Source: Plantago major
Taxonomy: Eukaryota > Streptophyta > Magnoliopsida > Lamiales > Plantaginaceae
Direction of reading: 5' to 3'
Length of the DNA: 64,000 nucleotides
Assembly: GCA_026545765.1 (NCBI GenBank)
Contig: CM048841.1
Coordinates: forward strand, 95,809,352 to 95,873,351
The notes beneath the pieces are model-generated. The model had not been told where the DNA came from, did not search any database, and saw only the letters and a program-made list of their open reading frames with translations. Positions 1 to 11,074 of this stretch are shown in pieces (position 1 is the stretch's first letter; each line of letters opens with the position of its first letter). A program made the translations under genes and the position numbers.

Positions 1-270
1 TAGAGTTAAAAAATTGAGTTAAGCTGAAATTTTAGTTGATGAATAGTAACTGAGTTATAAAAAATGATATTTGAGATAGAGTTAAAAATTTATAGGGTTG
101 TTATATAGGGTGTGTAAGAATAAAATGATGTGTGTAAGTTGAGAGTGATGTGTTTGATAATTTTTAAATTATTTGATTGGTTTATACATGAAGTGAAAGT
201 AGGGTAGAAATAAAATGATGAATGTTTAGTGGAGAAAAAATTGAGTTAAAATTTTTACTGTAGAATATAC
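1..270. repeat. Partial copy of an AT-rich MITE-like family, cut by the window edge
   Basis: This stretch shares a run of phrases (a GAATAGTAAC motif, GGGTTGTTATATAGG, then GATGTGTGTAA) in the same order as the fuller element at 16449-16843. Related copies, in opposite orientation, lie at 38681-39050 and 43169-44276. The fuller copies end in inverted termini containing TTTGNNAAGCGATTAAAAT-like sequence. No coding capacity is visible. The left end lies outside the window. Confidence 0.6.
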
Positions 271-1509
271 AAAATAAATACTCGAAAACATTTTAACAGA
301 TGAATAGTCTGAATGCCAAAAAGCCACCTATGTTAAGCATAACATTTCGTTAAGCATGAAAATATTTGTAAATTGACTAAAATACTAACTCCAAAAAACT
401 TATATGTTCAACAAAAATTCGAAAACGCACTTTTATGAAAACGAAAAAACATTAACACACACAATCTAACACATATAACAACACCAAACATAAATCGGAG
501 AAAAAAAAAAATTCCGAATTTTTTTCATTTATACAAATACAAAAACATTAACATGCAATTGCACACAAATTAACAACACTAAACATAAATCGATAAAAAA
601 ATTGGAAAAAATTTCGTTTAAACAATTCTTCTTCAAAAATATAAGTAAATTTGGAAAATATCTCGTTTATACAAGCAAATTCCTTCTTTATCTTTTTTTT
701 CTTCTTTAATTTTTTTTTCGGGTTATAAGCTGCGGAAAATCCGGCGATTCATTAGAAACTGCCGGGATTTTTCCAGCAGTTCCATAAAATGGTATTGGGT
801 TAATTAATTGGCAATACCATTTCATAAACTAGGAAAATCGGCAGTTCTAATAAACTGAGATTTTCGGTTATAATCGGAAAAACAATTAAGAAAAAAAAAA
901 AGAAAAGAAGAATTTATCAATATAAAAATTTATGAAATTATAACGATATTTAAAAAGTTTAAAAGCCGATGATAATTTATATTGTCACCAATGATTGACA
1001 GTTGGCAGGTAAGATGACAACTGACAAATTATGCCAGCATTTCAACTCTAAAAACGCCAAGACAATTCAATTATTTCTTGGTACTTAGTACCAAAAAAAT
1101 TATGCCACCAATTAATGTTCAATAACTAGCTACGAGAGTACGAGTGCTAAAAAATAACATCACCTGAACCAAACTTGTACAGGATTCAAAAAAGTTTTGT
1201 GTATGCGTTAGTACATGTGTATTCGCGAACATATAGATAATGTTATTTGTTAAACAATAGCGAAATAAGTGTAAAATATAATGTGTGAAATCGCTAATCG
1301 AATAGTGTTTGAAAACTTGCCTCCCGACCCTTCTCTGTCACGATTGCGAATGCATTTGTTTGAACCATGCATATGTTGTTCAACTTCGAACTCTTTTTCT
1401 TGTGGGATTCGGAATCTCAATGAGCAAATATGATAAGAGAGAGAGAGAATTTACATTTCACCAATTACATGTTACAAATTCACCCTAAACAAATGAATTC
1501 TTACACTTA
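271..1509. other. AT-rich spacer 3' of the TMM gene
   Basis: I see no gene here. The region is very AT-rich and contains the foldback at 733-872, listed separately. The remainder is unassigned and probably includes the 3' UTR and polyadenylation region of TMM next to 1509. Confidence 0.6.
733..872. repeat. Near-palindromic foldback about 140 bp long
   Basis: Two arms (about 733-797 and 811-872) are inverted copies with a few mismatches and small bulges, meeting at a short TTAATTAA-containing loop. The inner stem pairs GGTATTG with CAATACC without a mismatch. Such a structure could be a foldback MITE or give a hairpin transcript. No target duplication is obvious. Confidence 0.6.
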
Positions 1510-2994
1510 TCATTGTAAAAATAGTATAAACAAGAAAATCGCACTCAGCTCAATCATTTTGCTGAAAATTGGAGTAGCTTTAGCTGCTGATTTTGTGCTT
1601 GAATTTATTGCATTGACTGCGGAAATGTGTTGGACTGATCCAGTAGGCCCAATGTCTGGAGCCTCGCATGGCCCAATTGCTGCATCAGACAGAGTGTCCA
1701 AATCATCTCCAAGCCCACTCTTGATGTCGTAACAAAGGCCTAAATTGTCATTGAGTCGTAGTTTTCTTCTCATTCTCCAAATTGTTTCTCGTTTGAATGG
1801 CACTGGCCCTGTTAATTTGTTGTTCTCTAGCCTCAGCTCGCTTAGACCGTTCAATTTGGCTAAACTCTGCGGTATCGTGCCGTTTAATTGGTTGCGGTCG
1901 AGCTGGAGAACACGTAGATTTACTAATTGGCCCAGTGATTCCGGTATTGGGCCTTCTAAGTTCATATTGGATAAGCCAAGAATCATAAGATTATCCAATC
2001 CCTTGAATGTACTTTCCGGGATTGTTGTGGGCGCTAATGGATTACCGTTGAGAATCAGCGCTTGAAGCGATTTTAGATTTTCGAGCGACTCCGCGGATAA
2101 ACTCGAGAAGGTGTTGTAACTCAAGTCTAGGAGAATGAGTTCTTTGAGATGTGTGAGCTTTGGGAGGGAACCCGATAGGCGATTTCGACTTAAATCTAGT
2201 TTTAGGAGGGAATCGGAATTTAATAAATGGACTGGTATTGGACCAGTGAGATGGTTTTGGTTAACGTCTAGGACACTTAATGCTGGGAATGAAATGTTTG
2301 GAAATGGGCCGGACAATCTATTACCACTCAAGTCCAACGACCTTAGACCGGTAACACGGCTGAACGACGCTGGAATCGACCCATTAAGATTGTTTCTATG
2401 GAGGTCCAAAATGGCTAACCGGGTCAGGTTGCCAATTTGGTAAGGGATTGGCCCAATATGGCCATTTTCCCTAAGAACCAAGGTTTGTAAACTTGAGCCC
2501 AATTGGCCCAGGAAAGATGGAATGGGCTGTGGGTTACTATTCAAACAACGGTAGAAGAAAAGGTTCCTAAGGTGAGGTAGCTTGGCAATTGAAGGAGAAA
2601 TGAAGGATTTTTGGGCATCACAAGTAGGGAATGCCGTGTCGTCCGATAACGCCCCGAACGAGAGCGACACGATGTGGAAGACATTGTCTTTATCGGGCAT
2701 GCACTCGATCCCATGCCATCTTCCCCGACACACGTCTTCAATATCAGCGGCCCAATCATTTCCTGTGGCTCTCATGATATCATAAACGGCTTCTTGCTCT
2801 CCAGGGTCCGTCCTGGATCCATCATTTGACATGGACGCCCCCGACTGAGGACCGTCGACTAGGGCGTTTGAATCGGACATGACAACGGTGAATGCCAAGC
2901 CCAATCGAGCGTTCACTAGTACTAGAAGTAGGAGTGTAGTGCGTAATGAGGGGAATGTTGCCATTCTCTTTTTTTGGGGGGAGGGGGATTTCAA
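1510..2994 (-). CDS. TMM: TOO MANY MOUTHS, leucine-rich repeat receptor-like protein
   Basis: A single-exon ORF of 494 residues, close to the roughly 500 expected for TMM. It has an N-terminal hydrophobic signal segment (about residues 18-35), the TMM-typical N-cap with DGPQ, ATGNDWAADI and CRGRWHGIECMP, about ten plant LRRs with the LxGxIP pattern, a C-terminal cap with GPVPF and WRMRRKLRLND, and a hydrophobic tail in the last 16 residues. TMM lacks a kinase domain. In Arabidopsis it acts at the plasma membrane with ERECTA-family kinases to read EPF peptides and space stomata. A second in-frame ATG at residue 11 (position 2964) may be the real start: a TATA-like sequence near 3040 would leave only about 15 nt of leader to the first ATG. 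The identification is strong; orthology rests on motif recall. Confidence 0.95.
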   Translation of the reverse strand: MKSPSPQKKRMATFPSLRTTLLLLVLVNARLGLAFTVVMSDSNALVDGPQSGASMSNDGSRTDPGEQEAVYDIMRATGNDWAADIEDVCRGRWHGIECMPDKDNVFHIVSLSFGALSDDTAFPTCDAQKSFISPSIAKLPHLRNLFFYRCLNSNPQPIPSFLGQLGSSLQTLVLRENGHIGPIPYQIGNLTRLAILDLHRNNLNGSIPASFSRVTGLRSLDLSGNRLSGPFPNISFPALSVLDVNQNHLTGPIPVHLLNSDSLLKLDLSRNRLSGSLPKLTHLKELILLDLSYNTFSSLSAESLENLKSLQALILNGNPLAPTTIPESTFKGLDNLMILGLSNMNLEGPIPESLGQLVNLRVLQLDRNQLNGTIPQSLAKLNGLSELRLENNKLTGPVPFKRETIWRMRRKLRLNDNLGLCYDIKSGLGDDLDTLSDAAIGPCEAPDIGPTGSVQHISAVNAINSSTKSAAKATPIFSKMIELSAIFLFILFLQ

Positions 2995-3035
2995 ATTTGT
3001 ATAGATTAGTTGTAGTAGAAAGACAATGAAAGTGT

Positions 3036-3043
3036 ATTTATAT
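3036..3043 (-). promoter_or_regulatory. TATA-like box of TMM
   Basis: On the minus strand the sequence reads TATATAAATA just upstream of the TMM start. Its position, about 42 nt before the first ATG and about 75 nt before the second, fits a core promoter and favours the second ATG. Confidence 0.45.
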
Positions 3044-3260
3044 ACTGCCTCATTATTTGGTATTTATTGTGGTTGGTGACTTTTGTGGGGGGCTAAAATT
3101 GAATTTTGGTAATTATGAATTCACGAGAATGAAAGGAGTTGGAATAAATGGGCTTGGGAGCATTGATGTCCATCACGGAGTTCATCACTTGGCTCTGCTC
3201 TCCACGGACAGGCTAATAATACTCCATGGTCCACTTATCATACATCAAATTTGAAGAATA

Positions 3261-3513
3261 CACTCCATCCGTCCCGCAGAACTTCATACATTTTTCATTT
3301 TTAGCCGTTCCACAGAACTTTATACATTATCAAAAAAAAAAAGCTACCCCACACCCAACAAATAATAAACAATCTCAACTTTAAACTCAAATTAAAACTT
3401 TTGCCACTAAAATACACTTTCCCCCACCTTTTCTATATTATATCATTACTTTAACTTTTCGCATAAAACTGTGCGCTAACCCTAATATATGAAGTTCTCC
3501 GGGACGGAGGGAG
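3261..3513. repeat. Stowaway-like MITE (family S1)
   Basis: The element begins CTCCATCCGTCCC and ends in the inverted form GGGACGGAGGGAG, flanked by TA on both sides as expected for Tc1/mariner-type insertion. The body is AT-rich and non-coding. Copies with the same internal text (GAACTTCATACA next to the end, TTAACTTTTCGCATAAAACT near the other) occur at 38138-38392 and, inverted and diverged, at 15921-16136. Confidence 0.8.
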
Positions 3514-6107
3514 TATTAATATCGATCTTGATATAAGAGTTCATGCAACAATAAACAAAGAACGCTTAAAACAATTAGAAAAACAACAAAATAAATACTG
3601 AAACATAGATATGGTTTTTCTAGCAGGTATACAAGTATACTCACCAAGTCTTATGCAAAATATCTACTAATTAAAGGGAATTTACAAAAATTAGATTCAA
3701 ACTTTTACAAGATGAAAGCTTGAATTGCAAAGAGCTAATTACTTGAAATTACTTGAATAGTATCACCTATTCTAATCTTATTGATTTAGAAAGACCTTGA
3801 TTAACGAGATACAAAATCTCGTTACAACAATAGAACATAAAAGACGGACAAAATCGCTTTTGAGAAAATACGAATGACTATATACTACTCGACCTAAACT
3901 CGTCAACCGTGAAATTGGCCTTGATCTTACATATATTCGCTAATATTCAGAAGATCAAGTCAAATACGATCTTGTTTATTATTCATATCATTGTCTTCAA
4001 GATTTCAAGAATATCTCTTCTACAAAAGAGTCCATACTTCTAAAGTCTTCTTGGCTTGCTGCAACTCTAGCATTCTTTATCCCGTAACCTGACAGGCTGA
4101 TACCAAACAAAAGCTAAAAGGTGAAACTAGATTATATTAGTGAAGAAATCAAAATACCAAAAAAATACCATGCAAAGTGCCCAGGACTAGGGATGTGAAG
4201 CAAAATGTTGGTACAACGGTGTAAAAACATCTGAACTTTCAAATTGGTAATATATGATGTAGAATTGAGGCATTTTATGCTGAGTGTATCTTTAGCAAAG
4301 CGAATTAATTTTATTTTTTAAAAGCTAGATAGAGTGTTTTTTTACGTCAATCATTTCAATGAAATTCACCAAACATATATAATGAGTCAAAGCAAATTAT
4401 TTTGATCAAATAAAACGGAATTATCTGATAAGATAACTGATGAGGTCAAACCGAACATACATAAGATAGAGTGGCCAACTATATTAGAGCACAATACTCT
4501 TGCTAACATCATTTTCAACTTTTCTTTTTCTCCTTATTTATATTTCCATTTACACAAAAAATATGTGGTAGAGAGTATACTATATCGTGACATACTGATG
4601 GAATGCAATTTTAGCTTTGAGCAAAAACTTTTAGATGAGATAAAATTCTATTATGGTATCAGTATTTTGATCACGTAAGATTTGAGTTTGGATCTCCATA
4701 GAGAAAAACTATACCCCATATTAATTTTCAACTTCAATCCTTGCGTAAATAGGATGGAATCGGCCATGAATGCGTCTAATGATCTGTATCGGAGAATTAA
4801 CATATGTGAAATTATGTTACAATAGTACTCCATGAGTTTGACCTTTAAGATGAGATGTGTAGTCTGCTCATTTATATTATTCTCCGTTGTAAATTCCGGG
4901 CCTCTTATTGTACATCCATTAGCTCTTTTATAATGTGTGCAAATGCATAGATTTGGTAATATGAGTAGATTCTACTTTGTCCTAAACTCTCCGTCTTAAA
5001 CGGAAAAAGTAGACCACGACACTGAATATAAATTCTGCCCAGATATAATAACCATTTGGAACAACCTGTTACATTTGACCTTTTCTGGGCTGGAAATAGA
5101 CCTATCTGCTTGGCTGCTCGTCACTCGGAAAAATACTAGCATATCATCAAATCCATCTATGTTACTTATTTTAATTGCCTGGAATTCCTTATATTTTTAA
5201 AATCCACAAAAGTCAAAAGCATGGGTTATGATGCAAACTTTAATTTAGACAATACAAACTTTTGCGAATGAATATCTCTCGAACTGAATCAACATTACAA
5301 AATGATGGGATCCGGAATTTTGAGGTTAGTTCGAGTCTTCGAGATGCGAACTAACAAGCAATTCACTAAATTAGAGCGAACTTCAAGAGATTTCTTGGCA
5401 CGATTCAACTAGAACTAGAGTTTGATTTGCACAATTAAGAAGTATCTTAACCGGAACACACTTTTTTCGATGCAAATATGTTTATTAATTCAATCATCAA
5501 CTGATTAGGATTAATCCCTAATAATTCTATAGTGTATTTTAGATGGTATCGAGTTCTAAAGAAAATGAAATATATGCAAAAATAAATAAAAATAATCATA
5601 AGATATCTACGTGTGTCTCAGCTTTGTCATCTAAATTCTTTCTCTATATAAAAGGAATCTCCTAACAAAATAATACCTAATTAACAAAATTAATACCAAA
5701 ATAAAGATGTTTCACCGGATCGGACTAGATGGACTATAGCTACTTTGATTAAGTCGTGATGGATCTAAAAAAAGTCGGGTTCCACCATAAAATAGACCGT
5801 ATCTCTAGACATCTAGGGAGATTTAAATTTTGTTAAGTGTTGATCTCCAAATTAATGTACCGACAGTGTGAGATGCATCATATGTTTGATATTAGGAGTC
5901 AAACCATAACGTGTTGGAAAATTAATTTGTTGGGTGATGAAATATTGTTGTGTAAATTGTTAACTATAGAATTATTAGTTCCATAAAAAGAGTCTCTATT
6001 AATTTAATTCTATTATGCTCGTCTAACTGTACAAGAAAGGGATATGTATAATATTATTCCTCAGACATTTTCTTTTTGGAATTCAAGATTTTCTAGGCCA
6101 TCTATCA
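3514..6107. other. Intergenic spacer, no gene recognised
   Basis: The longest ORFs are short and of low complexity. The text around 4590-4790 (GGTATCAGTATTTTGATCAC followed by a TTTGAGTTTGGATCTCC phrase) resembles dispersed plant repeat sequence, but I cannot assign it to a family. Nothing else is supportable. Confidence 0.5.
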
Positions 6108-6386
6108 TTGACCGCCACCATTCAGTTTCCAGATGCTTGTTCCGAAATGCTTTGCAAAGCGGGCCTCCACGATTTCAGCCTTCCGGAGCCCGAATTCGTT
6201 GATCCGGACCTATTCCGGTGTCTATCACTCCCTCCGGCCTGGAACAAAACAAATTATTTCTTACTATTAGCATTTGTGCTCAAGTATGGAGTTCTAAGAT
6301 GTTCGAGTAGTAAGGAAATTGATATGTTAACAAGAGTTGCAGGGATCGAGCATGAGTTGATTTTCTCCGAGGATTTTATGACATAG
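6108..6386 (+). CDS. Unrecognised ORF of 92 residues, possible exon or gene fragment
   Basis: I do not recognise this protein. It stands out because its first half is richer in G and C than its surroundings and has a normal amino acid mix rather than the Phe/Ile/Asn-rich text of neighbouring random ORFs. Residues 10-50 contain DACSEMLCKAG, LPEPEFVDPDLF and a proline-bounded LPPAWN. A hydrophobic stretch follows at about 51-60. There is no signal peptide. It could be an exon of a larger gene, a degenerate gene, or a fragment carried by a transposon. It lies convergent to the PADRE gene, whose 3' end is only about 255 bp away. Confidence 0.25.
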   Translation: MTATIQFPDACSEMLCKAGLHDFSLPEPEFVDPDLFRCLSLPPAWNKTNYFLLLAFVLKYGVLRCSSSKEIDMLTRVAGIEHELIFSEDFMT

Positions 6387-6640
6387 TATTATAATATTCC
6401 TTAGTATTAGTATGTGTTCTGAGTTATAACATGGTAATAAAAGCTTGAAGATTGTGTCGAAAGGGGCTCAACTACGCCGTAAAAGATATGATAATGGGAG
6501 AGAGTATCTTATGGAGCAGCCAGTGATATTCTCAAATTATGTGGGAGAGTTTAACGGACTGATTGTTTCTTAAACCTTTTTCGATGAATGTTATCTTCGT
6601 TCTCACGAATGTTGAATTCTTGATGCACTTATTAAACAAC

Positions 6641-7147
6641 TTAATCTAAAATAAATGTCAGTACCTGATGATTTAAGGTTCCTGAGGAATTAGTATCATC
6701 CGAAGTCTGCAAATTTTCAGAGGATTCTGAATTGTCCCTCTTCATTTTTGCATGTTTCTTTGCTCTTAGCACTTTCATAACCTCTGCGACAACATTTTTA
6801 ACCGAAAACCAAAGTTAATAACCTTTAACATTTGAATTAACAAGTCAAAATACGAGCACAAATACAAACACGAACAGACCTTGAGTTGTAACAAGGCGAT
6901 ATGCCCGGCCCAAGACTAGAGTGTCAGTGGGCCGGAGAAGCTTGACACGGGTAAACTGCACGGTCCGGTTATCATTCGGCCTGTCGTGGTTCGACATGGC
7001 CGGTAACGGGATTATAAGAGAAACATAGTGGCCTGGATTCATCTTCATGACTTCACTTGCAGATATAGACCAGTAGAGCCTGTCTTGTTTTCCATTGGGA
7101 TGTTGTATCACCAGTGCTGCTGCATCAACTGCTTGACAATTTCCCAT
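6641..7147 (-). CDS. PADRE/DUF4228 domain protein
   Basis: Two exons can be joined: 7147-6880 and 6783-6641, with a 96-bp GT-AG intron and matching phase 1. The product has 136 residues. It begins MGNCQA, a likely N-myristoylation signal typical of this family. A DUF4228/PADRE core follows: IQHPNGKQDRLYW, SASEVMKMNPGHYVSLI, and TRVKLLRPTDTLVLGRAYRLVTTQ. Exon 2 continues EVMKVLRAKKHAKMKRD, the usual basic helix, then a Ser/Thr/Asn-rich tail. The intron sits exactly after the VTTQ motif, as is common in the family. PADRE proteins are small plant proteins often induced by pathogens or abiotic stress; their biochemical role is poorly known. A second donor-like CAG/GTACTG at 6662-6660 could shorten or extend the C-terminus, so the last few residues are uncertain. 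Confidence 0.88.
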
Positions 7148-7271
7148 TGATCTCTGTATTAATTTGACACTGTATCTAGCTATTATTTGATTGATTGATT
7201 AGTTTCACTGTATAGTTTTTGTGTTGGGAACTTGAGAATATATGTTTGTGAACAAGAAGAGATGGAGGTGA

Positions 7272-7298
7272 GATAGATAGATAGATAGATAGATAGAT
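7272..7298. repeat. GATA microsatellite in the PADRE gene 5' region
   Basis: About seven uninterrupted tetranucleotide units (AGAT/GATA) lie some 125 bp upstream of the PADRE start codon, in the likely promoter or leader. It is a potential length polymorphism. GATA motifs can bind plant GATA factors, but there is no sign of function here beyond the repeat itself. Confidence 0.9.
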
Positions 7299-8795
7299 GA
7301 TAGATGACACTTGACAGGGAGAAATGAGGGATTCATACAGGGCTAACCAAAATGGTCCCTTTTGTAGGCACTACCCACCGGCGGATTTTTATACATTGTT
7401 ACGGAATAATATTAAACGATAGAGACCTTATTCTATAGGTTGTTACGGTTATGAACTATCCTTCAGTAAATATCATTTCCAGCGCACTTTGTACTTAAAA
7501 AAGTGAGCAAGCTGAATTTTTTTTCAGTAAACTATCTATCAATAGATTGATCCAAAGTAATTATGTTCAACTCGAAAGTTCTTATGAATGGATTCATCAT
7601 AAATAATGATTCACCTTATTTGTATAATTAATATTATCAAACGTTTTAAACTCTTAAAGCATGGGTGCAGTGGTCACATGTTATATATATATATATATGA
7701 TCACATATTTCATATATTTTATTCTCCAACATAAAAATTGTGTTAGAAGATATATAAACCATACACAAGTGATTAATAATGCTATCATTAATCAAAGTGT
7801 TAATCACATTGCCCTAATTCCAGGTGCAAAGTTAGTATTCTAAGCTACGAGATGATTATATATATAGGTTTGTTTTCAAGATTAGGAGGCCAGATTAGGA
7901 GGCCGAAGGCTAAATTATCGAAAATATTACCTATAGTTCTTTATTTCTTTAAATTTTAGGGGTGCGAAAGCTCCACTATGCCCCTAGTCCGTCTTCGTTT
8001 AATCCCGCACGCATATGTTAGGTTATAATCACACAATTACTCAGCCAAACGTTATACGCATTCTCCTCAGCCAAGCATTATCAAATCCTTTCTGAAGGGT
8101 GGATTTCAGTGTCTTTACATCATACATATATAGCTTTTAGGCCGGAGGAGGTTCAAGGTTAATATAGTAATTCCAAGATATAATATGTTTCATTATGTTA
8201 CTCATTACAAATATTGTCGTGCTAGTATAACGGTTTACCCATTCCTCCAATTGCTAATTTGTGACTGATCTATATTAATCATAAAATTTTGGGTACAATT
8301 ACGAATAAACATCGCGTGCGTTTATTTTGAGTTAGTATTAATAGGGCCGGCAATATTTTAAGCTCAATTTTTTTGGTGAAAGTGCCATGTGGTGAGCCAT
8401 CAAAGGGTGGGAATGGTCAAGGCTTGTTTGGTATATGTAGTTATTACTAATTGTGCTTGATTATCATCTTAAACCCTTCAGTTAATGCATACCTAATGTA
8501 AGGCTGGCTAGACAAATTTTATTCTACAAACCCTTTGCAGGAGACTATGTTAACTTTACATATTCAAGTATAAACATTATACGTTTAAACATGATATGTT
8601 TGTAGCTAAACATGCGATATTTGTTACTGCTAAATATGTAATGTTGATCCCGTTCTCACAAAAAAAAATTATCCCGTTTTTATCACATGTTTTCTCTCTC
8701 TTTGAAATGGCCAAAATTCTATTGATACTCACTAGCTATAAAATAAGCATGCACAAACATGTTCAAAATGGAAATTTCCAATCCAAAACACTAAT

Positions 8796-8955
8796 CAGGG
8801 GCGGAGCGAGGATGGGTGGGGACTCGTCCCACCCTAAATTTTGAAAAAGAAATTTATATAGTTAATTAATATTTAAAATAATTTTAGGTTTTGTTCACCC
8901 AACCTCAAAATATATAATTTTGCCATCCAAATTTAAAATCCCGGCTCCGCCCCTA
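8796..8955. repeat. Short hAT-like MITE with CAGGGGCGGAGC terminus
   Basis: The left end reads CAGGGGCGGAGC and the right end GGCTCCGCCCCTA, near-perfect inverted termini typical of non-autonomous hAT elements in plants. The flanks (ACACTAAT and ACAACCAAT) resemble a degraded 8-bp target duplication. The interior is AT-rich and non-coding. Confidence 0.7.
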
Positions 8956-9106
8956 CAACCAATCCTCAAAATTCACAACAGAAGTGATCAACAAATACAA
9001 TGATGGAGAGGGAGTGCTTTGGCACCCTCCAAATGATGTAATTCCATGTTTGGGTTGATATTGGCTCTTAAACTTAATTACTCTTTTTACAACAATAAAA
9101 TAAATA

Positions 9107-9349
9107 CTCCCTCCATTATTTTAGAAGTTTTCCACTTTGCTATTTAGGTAGCGTTATTTAAATGCTTTCCAAATTTCCTTTATGAAAACAACTTAATAAT
9201 TGATACCCTTCCACCTCCACTTATTTACACAATATGCCACCCATGTACTACCAATTTAGGAGCCACACTTGTACTTGTTTTACTTTATGCTCATTTTCTT
9301 AATCTTTGTGTCATATGAAAGTGGAAAACTTTTAAAAGAATGGAGGGAG
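9107..9349. repeat. Stowaway-like MITE (family S2)
   Basis: Ends CTCCCTCCATT and AATGGAGGGAG are inverted and flanked by TA. The subterminal arms (AGAAGTTTTCCACTTT and its inverse) differ from family S1. Diverged relatives lie at 50918-51143 and 63605-63845. Confidence 0.8.
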
Positions 9350-10405
9350 TATAATACACGGTCCGAACTAGTTTCATAAAAATAATTACTATAATAAAAA
9401 TTGGATAATATATTGTTCCATATGCTGGTCGATCGATATATGTGCATATAGTGCATACATACTGTACTCTATACTCTATAGTAGTAGTACTTCTAACTAA
9501 TCAAATATTTAAACGTGGAGTCACTTTCACGTATGTTTGCAACCGGCCAAATCAATATTTATATTAAACGTACGTACGTCATTTTGGTTACGTTAATAAG
9601 CACTACTATACAAAACTATGAGTTCTCGTTGAAGACAGATTAATAAAACATAAGTCAACTTTTAGGTGTAAGGATTATCTAAAATAATACTCGTACTTAG
9701 TTAGTATCAATACACCACATTTCACGTAGCATAATTAACCTAATTAACTTCTCTCTTGTATGCTAGCAAGTAGCAACCTAACACCAACAAGATATCCCTA
9801 GTTTAATTTAGGGTAAAAAACTAGATTACACCTAGTGTAACCCAACTTCTCACGCGTGCTAAAAACAACTGAATAACGAGGGTCGCATTTAGGAATTAGA
9901 GTGAAATCCATTTAGTTGGTCCGTTGATGTAGTGGTTCATATCCCCTATTTGCACGGATCGCAGTCATTATTTAGAGGTAACACATTGAAAGTTAAAACA
10001 CCGACTCTAGTACTGTAACTTATATTGGCCGTGGTTGTATGAGTTTGTAGCAAAATGTGCTTCAATAACAAACAACCACTTATGGCTATGGGTGCTTCTA
10101 TTAAGTCTTAGTGTGATAGTGATTTTAGATTTCTTTGAAATAGAAAGCTTTTGGAGAAACGTTTAAAGTGATAAATTGTAAATGTTTTAGTGAGACGATA
10201 TAAATAATATATAAGACTAATTTATGGTACAAACGCGGTGTATTTATTACTATATCTTGACTTGAACTTGCATAGTTGCATTTGCTGACAATTAAAACTA
10301 CGCGAGCGAGCATGTCTTGTCAATTTCATTTAGTTTTGGACGAACTAAATTAGTATAGTGGCTAAGATCCTTAAATAATTCTTGTGAGACATCTTAGAAG
10401 TTTGT

Positions 10406-11028
10406 TGTAACGATTAACCTTTGCAAATCAACCAATTGAATTCCGATCGACGATAAACACGAAACCAAGCAATCGCACGATAACCAACAATCGAACAAAC
10501 AACACAACGATTTACGTGGTTCGGTTTTCACCTACATCCACGGAGAGTACCAGATTTCCACTATCACAAGAAATAAACAGATTACAAAATGAATCAAACG
10601 AGTTTCAAGCTTCTCAAGCTACTCTGTTCTTCGTCTAACTGCTACTTCTCAGAAATCAGAGAATTGATACTATGAAAGTGAAATACAATGAAGAATTATG
10701 ATTATTATGAGCTACTAACAGTTACAATATGCTTATATACTTCAAACTGATGAAAACCGCCTCCAATTTGATCATGGAATGAATTATGCAAGTTAGTTAC
10801 GCAACTAACTAATTCTCCCTCTCAAATTACCAGAGCCAATCAAATTATAACACGTCAGCATATCTTGTCATCACTCATTTGTGATTCCTGTGTTTCCCCA
10901 GTGTCTTCGCAACACCAAACACAACGCACTCAGTGTTCTAGTAACACCAGTCTTCCAACTCTCTTCATTATCCAGTGTTGTCATAACACCAACCTTTCTT
11001 CAGTAGATATCAAGCTAACCAACTCACA
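10406..11028 (-). repeat. 3' LTR of the copia element
   Basis: Direct repeat of 14485-15093. It contains an extra short direct duplication near 10608-10622 (CAAGCTTCTCAAGCT) that the other LTR lacks. Confidence 0.93.
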
Positions 11029-11074
11029 ATTCTCCACATTAGCTTTAAATCTGACACTCTCAGTATCCGTAGAG

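Larger units (their letters stand above)
7310..10400. other. Intergenic spacer with MITEs
   Basis: No gene is supported. The stretch contains the two small transposons listed at 8796-8955 and 9107-9349, an (AT)n tract near 7682-7698, and low-complexity AT-rich sequence. Short ORFs here have no recognisable similarity. Confidence 0.6.

Noticed and set aside
9915-9990. tRNA-like text (GATGTAGTGGTTCATATCC, resembling a pol III A box)
   Set aside because: No matching B box or acceptor-stem complement could be found downstream, so neither a tRNA nor a SINE head is supported.
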